Shown piece after piece: positions 58,732 through 64,000 of a stretch of 64,000 nucleotides of DNA. Numbering within the stretch: the stretch's first letter is position 1; every line of letters begins with the position of its first letter. Below the pieces are notes generated by a model. The model saw only the letters and a list, made by a program, of their open reading frames with translations. It was not told the origin of the DNA and did not search any database. The translations under genes were made by a program, and so were the position numbers. The stretch spans positions 3,534,001 through 3,598,000 of the forward strand of contig NZ_JAHLZZ010000001.1 in NCBI RefSeq assembly GCF_018967845.1, written 5' to 3'. This stretch comes from Hymenobacter siberiensis (GTDB lineage Bacteria; Bacteroidota; Bacteroidia; Cytophagales; Hymenobacteraceae).

Positions 58732-60588
58732 CTAACTTGGTTGAGTGGTGCGGCGGCGTAAATAGGCTGCAGTCTCAGGGTCCGTGCAGTACACGTAGCA
58801 GCCCTTCATGGCTCGCGTCATCAAAGTTCGATAGGTGTTTTTAATCACCTCATCGAGCAGAGTCCGCCCTTCAGCCGATTTCATGAGTTCCCTCTTCTTC
58901 TCTACTGTTTTATCCGCTCCGGCCCGAGCCATTGCATCTGTGATGACCTGTCCATCCCGCACTACTAGGTCGGGGCCAATGATAACGCCGATGTAGTCCA
59001 ACTCCAGTCCCTGCGTGGTATGAATACAGCCAACCTCGGTCACAGAGCCAGGGTCATCAATCCAGTTATTACCGTACTTGCTGAGGTTCCAACGATGCTG
59101 AAAAGTTGGGGAAAGCTGAAAGTCCATCTTCTTATCATCCTTCTTACTGTTCCATTTCCAACAGTAGCCGGCAGCCATTCGAGCACGATTGTTTAGTGCG
59201 TTTTTTTTATAGATAAGCTGCTGCAACTCATCAGGCGTTTCTACAACTTTAAAGTCGTAGTCTGTGGCATCAAGTGTCGGGTTAGCTGTTTCGCGAATAT
59301 CCAGCACGCTGTCGAGCCACGCCATGTAAGCATCAGAACCATTGCAGCGGAACTGTGAGTGCAAATCTTTGACATGCACTTCTGCCCCAGCTTGAGCGGC
59401 CCAATGCCGTATTTCATCCTCACTGCCAATATCCTGCACAGCAATACGCTGATTTTCGTCAAGGAAGAATATTGAGCAACGAGCGGATGTGATTATTTCC
59501 TTTATCTGGTTTTCGCCCAGATTACGGTAAATGCCTGATTTCTCATTCAAACGGTGCGCTTCGTCCACAATCAACGCATCAAAAGTGTTGTCGGACGTTT
59601 TGGTGAAGCCTCCAGAACCCACAAACAAAGAATCGAAACGGGAGCCGCGCATAGTACCTGTAAGCTTTCGCTTGTAGACGTGGCGCGGTGCCGAGTTCCT
59701 GCTGATGTACTTGGCGTTCAGTGGTTGTTTTGTGAGAGCCACCAGCAGGTTGATGGCCACCACCGTTTTGCCGGTGCCAGGGCCGCCACGCACAATGAGG
59801 ACCTGCTTGTTGTCATTCGTAGCCTTGGCAGCCAGCTTGCGTGCCGTTTCATACACGACCTTCTGCTCATCAAGAAGTATAAACTCTTGTTTCCCCTTCA
59901 GCAAGCCGGCCAACGCTTCGGCCAGTTGCTTGCTGGGCTTGATGCGGCCACCGTCGATGCGGTACATGATACCGGTGCGGTCGCCCTGCTTGACGTGCTC
60001 CCGAATGAAGTCGCGGAGCTTGGCGGCATCGGACTTGAAAAACAGGGGTGCTTTCTCGACGTAACCGGCATACTGGCCACTGGTCAGCACACCATCATCG
60101 GAATGATTGTGCAGGTAGGCACAGGGAAGCAGCTTTATATTTTCCTCGTAAACCGTCTCGTTGAAGCCTTCTAAGTAGGCAGCGTAGGACCAAGCCTGAT
60201 AGGACGGATGGTTGACTTCTTGGATACCACGGCCAAGGAAGGTTGCGACTACACCATCCTGGTCAGTGGCAGTAGTGGTGGACCACTGCTTTAGCTCAAT
60301 AATAATTGCCTTGTCGGTGCCGGAGTCGTCTTGGCCAGTTAGGACGAAATCGATGCGCAAGCCCGAATATGGTAGCTGGTATTCAATACTGACACCGCTG
60401 TCTTCAGGAATCTGACTGTCGCTGAGTACGCGGTCCATGTACTGCATGGAGTTACGCCAAGAGTTGATTTCTGACTGAGCGGTACGCTTACCCAGCTTTT
60501 GGAGAACTTGGGCCTGAATGATGTTCTCGACGTTGTTGGAGAAGACATCTTCGCGGAATTCGGCCTTTGATTTCTGGTAGACAATCAT
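58732..60588 (-). CDS. PD-(D/E)XK-DUF2075 ATPase (paralogue 1)
   Basis: This 618-aa protein opens MIVYQKSKAEFREDVFSNNV and has the same architecture as its neighbour. The nuclease-like motif is LRIDFVLTGQDD...AIIIELKQWSTT (about residues 75-105). The DUF2075 NTPase has Walker A VRGGPGTGKTVVAI (about residue 265), Walker B ALIVDEAHRLNEK, IFFLDENQRIAV, and GCIHTTQGLELDYIGVI with TLMTRAMKGCYVY near the end. It probably couples ATP hydrolysis to nucleic-acid cleavage. It begins 8 bp after the MazG-like gene. Confidence 0.9.
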   Translation of the reverse strand: MIVYQKSKAEFREDVFSNNVENIIQAQVLQKLGKRTAQSEINSWRNSMQYMDRVLSDSQIPEDSGVSIEYQLPYSGLRIDFVLTGQDDSGTDKAIIIELKQWSTTTATDQDGVVATFLGRGIQEVNHPSYQAWSYAAYLEGFNETVYEENIKLLPCAYLHNHSDDGVLTSGQYAGYVEKAPLFFKSDAAKLRDFIREHVKQGDRTGIMYRIDGGRIKPSKQLAEALAGLLKGKQEFILLDEQKVVYETARKLAAKATNDNKQVLIVRGGPGTGKTVVAINLLVALTKQPLNAKYISRNSAPRHVYKRKLTGTMRGSRFDSLFVGSGGFTKTSDNTFDALIVDEAHRLNEKSGIYRNLGENQIKEIITSARCSIFFLDENQRIAVQDIGSEDEIRHWAAQAGAEVHVKDLHSQFRCNGSDAYMAWLDSVLDIRETANPTLDATDYDFKVVETPDELQQLIYKKNALNNRARMAAGYCWKWNSKKDDKKMDFQLSPTFQHRWNLSKYGNNWIDDPGSVTEVGCIHTTQGLELDYIGVIIGPDLVVRDGQVITDAMARAGADKTVEKKRELMKSAEGRTLLDEVIKNTYRTLMTRAMKGCYVYCTDPETAAYLRRRTTQPS

Positions 60589-60596
60589 TGAAAGAG

Positions 60597-60929
60597 CTAG
60601 AGTTCGGTATGTTTAGTGGCGTTGCCACGGGCTTTGTCGGCGGGGTACTTCTCAGCGTTACGGGCTATTTTTTGCTGCATGAGCTGCGGAATGTTCCAGC
60701 CGTAGCGGTCGGCCAACTGAAAAGCATAAAGCAGCACGTCGGCTAATTCTTCCTGCACCCGGTCAGGGTTTGCTTGGTCCGCCTGCTTCCACAGAAACTG
60801 CTCATTCAACTCGGCTGCTTCGATACTAATGGCCAGCGCCAAATCCTTGGCATTGTGGAACTGCGCCCAGTCCCGCTCGTCGCGGAACTGGCGCAGCTGC
60901 ACCAAGATGGCTTCGAAGTCGGGACTCAT
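60597..60929 (-). CDS. MazG-like nucleotide pyrophosphohydrolase
   Basis: This 110-aa protein is a single-domain MazG/dUTPase-like pyrophosphohydrolase, which converts NTPs or dNTPs to monophosphates. The metal-binding helices are SIEAAELNEQFLW (ExxE) and VQEELADVLLYAFQLADRYG (EExxD). The short form (iMazG type) is common in defence-related clusters. Its ATG shares one base with the TAA of the upstream gene (TAATG), showing translational coupling, and the first DUF2075 gene follows after 8 bp. Confidence 0.92.
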   Translation of the reverse strand: MSPDFEAILVQLRQFRDERDWAQFHNAKDLALAISIEAAELNEQFLWKQADQANPDRVQEELADVLLYAFQLADRYGWNIPQLMQQKIARNAEKYPADKARGNATKHTEL

Positions 60930-62983
60930 TACTTGCCGCCGGCCATCGCACGGGCCATCTGAAGCTCCTTAGCGAAATCGAGGCCGGTATCCATGCCCGG
61001 CTCAAGCTCCTGAAAGCCTGTGTACATCCAAGCCAGCAACTGTAGCGCCGAGAACGTCTTGCCGGGGAGGGACGCGAGGTTGTACTTGCTGGTGCGGTTG
61101 TTAGGGTCAAGTCCGGAGCGGCCCAGCAAGGCAATTTCGAAGGTGACGGCCTGAAGCTGTTCGCGGGCAACCTCGGCGAAATACTTCAGGGCATCGAGGC
61201 AGTAGAACATGACAGCCATTTGGCCAGCGGGGCTGTCGCCATAAGTCAGCGGCTCCTTGAGGGCATCGGCTGGCGGCGGTGTATCGAAGCCAAGCGGGTC
61301 GCGCTCAATGGCAGCCAGCACCTCCTCGGGGGACTGCTCGCCGTTGGGCTCAGCGGTGTAGTCGGCGTTGGGAGTAGGCTGGTTGCGGGCACCCTCGGGC
61401 TGGGCCCGGCCGGCGGCCATGTCGCCGCGGACGCTGGCTTCGTCCTTCAACTCGAAGTAGGCAGCCATGCCCAGGTCTTTACCCCAGTGCTGCACCAGTT
61501 CGTATTCCTCGCCGGGCTGGCGGTCGACGCGGTACTCCTCGTACTCCTTCCACAAGCGCTGGGCTTCCTTCAGGTCGGCCACGGAGGCTTGGAACTCGCG
61601 GGTCAGGTCGTAGCCGAACAGTTCTTTGAAGTGAATGGCCGCCACGATATTCAGGACGGTGTTAGCCCGATGCACGGACGGCGGCGAGAAAGTGGCTACC
61701 TGCTTGTTGCGGGCGGCATCGATGTACTCGAGCAGCAGCTTGTGGAGGGAGAGGAATTGGGTGGGCCGGAGTTCCACGTACTCGCGGTACAGGAAATCCT
61801 CAATGAACAGGTCGATGGGCGCGTTGTAAATCTGGCGCATCATTCCGTCAAATATGGATTCAATGAAGCCGGTGATGTTGCTGTCACTGTATCCGGACTT
61901 CTCCAGCTTCTTGAGCTGCGGCAGGGCCAACTTGATGAAGGACTGCTTGGCGGTGTTCGTGGTGGTGAACAGCCGGTTGTTGCCTTCCTCGCGGGCTTGC
62001 ACCATGAAATCGAGGTGCACCATCTCGTGCATGACCAGGTGGTCAACGGCCGGGTAGCTAGGCTTGAACCAGATTTGGTGGTAGAGCCGGCTGTAATTCT
62101 CGGCTATCTCGAGCTTAGCAGCAGTGGGGATGTGCTCGTCGGCGTCGACGCGTATTTCCTTGCCCGAGGCGGCTTCCAACCGCTCCTGGTACGCATCGGC
62201 CAGCGAGAAGGTATTGGTGCTACCGGTCTGTTGTTTGGCCGTTTGCAGCAGTAAGGCCAGGGATGCTTTACGGATGGGGTCGCCGGCACCGGCGTTGCGC
62301 AGGGCCTGCGAGGCGAAACCGAACGCACCGGTGTAATCGCGTTGCTGCTGGCGCGTCATGGCCAGCGCGTAGAGCACGTTGGGGTAGTCGGGGTTGATTT
62401 CGTGGGCAATCTCAAAGTAGCGCTGGGCCTCCTGGGCCCGACCGAGCTGCATGAGATTACCGCCGATGTTGTTTATGGCAATAAAGTCCTTGGGATTGAC
62501 GGCCAGGGCCTGGTCGTAGAACTTGTTGGCGGCCGTGATGTCGTTCTTGGTGCGGGCGTAGATGTTACCGAGCATAATCAGGGCGTAGCCATTGCGCGGT
62601 TCCCAGCGGAGGGCATCAATCAGCGCGTCGATGGCGTCGTCGCTGGTCCCGGTTTCGGACAGAATCTGGCCTAGGACGCGGTGGTACTCGGAGACAGTGG
62701 GGTTCTGCTCTATCAGCTTGCGAAGGCGCGGCAGGGCCTGCTGAAACTGGCCTTCCTGGCACATCTTGAGCACCTTGTTGTATTCGCCCTGCTGGCTGCT
62801 GATGGCCTGGGTGTCAATCTGTACGGTTACTATATCCTTGTCAATGGTGACTTTGGGTCTGAAGGGCCCATAGGTGTAAAAATCGGTCAGGTACTCGGTC
62901 AGGCGGTCAGGATTTTGACCGAAGACTTCGGTCTCTGGGAAGAGGCTATATAGGAAGTCGTTGACTTGGTGTATGATAGTCAT
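60929..62983 (-). CDS. TPR protein with HExxH metalloprotease-like motif, first gene of the operon
   Basis: This 684-aa protein has a short N-terminal domain and about five tetratricopeptide repeats (residues 65-250, for example ALPRLRKLIEQNPTVSEYHR, AANKFYDQALAVNPKDF). The helical region that follows contains HEMVHLDF at residues 319-326, an HExxH zinc-protease signature. About 350 more residues match nothing I know (SPEEVLAAIERDPLGFD, ALKYFAEVAREQLQAVTFEI). TPRs would recognise a partner, and a protease could cleave it. No signal peptide is present. It is coupled to MazG by TAATG. Confidence 0.8.
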   Translation of the reverse strand: MTIIHQVNDFLYSLFPETEVFGQNPDRLTEYLTDFYTYGPFRPKVTIDKDIVTVQIDTQAISSQQGEYNKVLKMCQEGQFQQALPRLRKLIEQNPTVSEYHRVLGQILSETGTSDDAIDALIDALRWEPRNGYALIMLGNIYARTKNDITAANKFYDQALAVNPKDFIAINNIGGNLMQLGRAQEAQRYFEIAHEINPDYPNVLYALAMTRQQQRDYTGAFGFASQALRNAGAGDPIRKASLALLLQTAKQQTGSTNTFSLADAYQERLEAASGKEIRVDADEHIPTAAKLEIAENYSRLYHQIWFKPSYPAVDHLVMHEMVHLDFMVQAREEGNNRLFTTTNTAKQSFIKLALPQLKKLEKSGYSDSNITGFIESIFDGMMRQIYNAPIDLFIEDFLYREYVELRPTQFLSLHKLLLEYIDAARNKQVATFSPPSVHRANTVLNIVAAIHFKELFGYDLTREFQASVADLKEAQRLWKEYEEYRVDRQPGEEYELVQHWGKDLGMAAYFELKDEASVRGDMAAGRAQPEGARNQPTPNADYTAEPNGEQSPEEVLAAIERDPLGFDTPPPADALKEPLTYGDSPAGQMAVMFYCLDALKYFAEVAREQLQAVTFEIALLGRSGLDPNNRTSKYNLASLPGKTFSALQLLAWMYTGFQELEPGMDTGLDFAKELQMARAMAGGK

Positions 62984-63157
62984 GTATTGAAACTAGGGCG
63001 ATTTTTCAGCTCGGAATTCTTAGCAGCCTCGTTCTGTCAAGGTAACCACATAATGGTGTACTGTATCAGATATTCGTCTACTACAGCCCTCAAAAGTAGA
63101 ATATGTGGCGCAAACCGTCAGCCTTCGCTACTTACTGCAAGGTGTAATGCTAAAAGG

Positions 63158-63915
63158 CTATTGCAAATGAGCATTTAAGCTGTTGTTGCGAAACTGTAGA
63201 CCTCTGCCATCGAATGACTGTTGGAACTGGGCGAAATCGTGAGCGACGAAGGCCACGCCGCCGGCCTGCTTCAGCTCGTTTAGAAACTGCTTCTGGTCGT
63301 CGCGTAGGGTGTCGCGGCCGGCTTTTCATCTTGCGGTCCTCCGACACCGACAGACATCCCGTCCGCGAGGCGGAAGCCGATGATGTCGGGCACACTGTTA
63401 TAGCCTTGGGACTTTTCGCCGCCGAAGCAGGTATCGAGGCTGGGAATCTTAAACATCTGGTAAGGGGCGGGCTCGTCGGAGGTGATGGTGAGACCTGGCA
63501 GGCTCGTTAGGTAGGGCGCTTCTGGAGCAGCGTTTGGGGTGCCCGCGAGGTGCAGCCCGCGCCGCTCAAATGACTGCACGAAACCCTCGTAGCTATAGGC
63601 CACGAATGGCAGGCCGCCGTACTCCTTCAACTCGTTCAGGAAGTCGATTTGAAAGCTGCTGAGGCTGTCGCGGCCGGCTTTCACTTCCACGCCGATGAAG
63701 CGGGCATCGGACTTGCGGTAACCGAGAATATCGGGTACGCCGATGCGGTTGTTGGGGTGCGGGTACCAGCGGCCGGTTTTGGGGTGGTAGCGGCCGCGGT
63801 TGTCCTGGGCCCAGGCGACGTAGCCTTTTGCCCGGAGGTAGCCGAGAATATGGGCGGTCATCTCGTCGGCTTTCAGGACGTAAAGGTCGAGTGTGGTTTG
63901 GGCGGTGGGCTTCAT
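63158..63915 (-). pseudogene. Double VRR-NUC nuclease gene, second domain frameshifted
   Basis: Domain one is an intact VRR-NUC-type PD-(D/E)XK nuclease: RIGVPDILGYRKSDARFIGV, then EVKAGRDSLSSFQIDFLNEL. A second related domain starts SVPDIIGFRLADGMSVGVG, but the frame then runs to an early stop at 63280. In another frame KAGRDTLRDDQKQFLNELKQ and AGGVAFVAHDFAQFQQSFDG continue to a TAG at 63158-63160. The catalytic ExK of the second copy is disturbed. The gene could still give a functional single-domain nuclease of about 150 aa. Its ATG overlaps the upstream stop (ATGA). Confidence 0.75.
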
Positions 63916-64000
63916 GGGGCGGGTACTTCAGTGAATGAGCCGATGCTAACCAGGCGGGCGACTTCCGCGGGTTCAGTAGGGTAGACTTGCCCCAGAGGGG
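63912..64000 (-). CDS. 3' end of a gene running off the right edge
   Basis: A minus-strand frame is open from the window edge to a TGA at 63912-63914 (last residues VARLVSIGSFTEVPAP). The stop overlaps the ATG of the VRR-NUC gene (ATGA), which supports it being a real, translationally coupled gene. Only 28 codons are visible, so the product cannot be named. Confidence 0.55.
   Translation of the reverse strand, partial: PLGQVYPTEPAEVARLVSIGSFTEVPAP

Noticed and set aside
1..64000. CRISPR arrays
   Set aside because: No series of regularly spaced direct repeats of 24-40 bp was seen; the only short tandem array (36955-37002) has no spacers and no cas genes are present.

Overview
The window looks like chromosomal DNA of a high-GC Bacteroidetes (Bacteroidota), most probably Hymenobacter or a close Cytophagales relative. 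This rests on two secreted proteins with Type IX secretion C-terminal sorting domains, promoter-like TAnnTTTG boxes, Bacteroidetes-type tyrosine recombinase and small conserved families, and very GC-rich ordinary genes. The genus is inferred from gene content; no rRNA is present.

Positions 1-13.3 kb are mostly ordinary chromosome: a partial phytanoyl-CoA dioxygenase-like gene, a large Ig-like T9SS surface protein, a GNAT acetyltransferase, PhoH, a SAM hydroxide adenosyltransferase-like protein, an esterase lipoprotein, a monooxygenase-fold protein and the Fe-S co-chaperone HscB, ending in tRNA-Leu(CAA). A nest of small mobile elements lies at 6.15-7.79 kb: a 133-bp TIR element, a 156-bp near-perfect palindrome and an IS5-like element inserted in reverse into a second copy of itself. 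A second palindromic MITE lies at 11.9 kb.

A tyrosine recombinase gene starts 180 bp after tRNA-Leu, and from there to the right edge the window reads as an accessory island. 15-24 kb holds a serine hydrolase gene cut by a 915-bp IS5-like element, an SNase-like lipoprotein, a small Bacteroidetes cluster of unknown function (18.4-20 kb), a pair of 165-bp repeats, and a PHP-domain T9SS protein. 23.7-25.6 kb is a umuDC mutagenic polymerase operon behind two perfect 13-bp palindromic operator-like sites. 26-31.5 kb is a tight two-gene unit: a 1505-aa nuclease-RecQ-like helicase and a coiled-coil tail-anchored protein, a good candidate for an undescribed defence system. 31.8-36 kb is a leftward run of small phage/plasmid-type genes (ASCH, RecE-like DUF3799 nuclease, DUF3846-like, SymE-like), divergent from a SLOG-family gene. 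37.7-38.7 kb has a holin/M15 endolysin/tiny membrane peptide cassette but no phage structural genes.

39-48.8 kb is an accessory cluster with a HAD-like protein, a vWA protein, a TPR lipoprotein, a CAP-like protein, two YkuD_2-type L,D-transpeptidase-like proteins, a dual-specificity phosphatase and an ADP-ribosylglycohydrolase. An IS630 element then splits a small gene at 49.9 kb.

51.2-56.1 kb is a lower-GC LlaJI/McrBC-type restriction-modification system (m5C methyltransferase, McrB-like GTPase, LlaJI endonuclease, convergent Vsr). 56.8-63 kb is a four-gene leftward operon (TPR-HExxH protein, MazG-like pyrophosphohydrolase, two PD-(D/E)XK-DUF2075 ATPases) that I regard as the strongest candidate for an undescribed system. 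It is followed at the right edge by a damaged double VRR-NUC nuclease gene and the end of another gene. Overall the right two thirds look like a defence and SOS island repeatedly hit by insertion sequences; at least two genes can be restored in frame by removing an IS.
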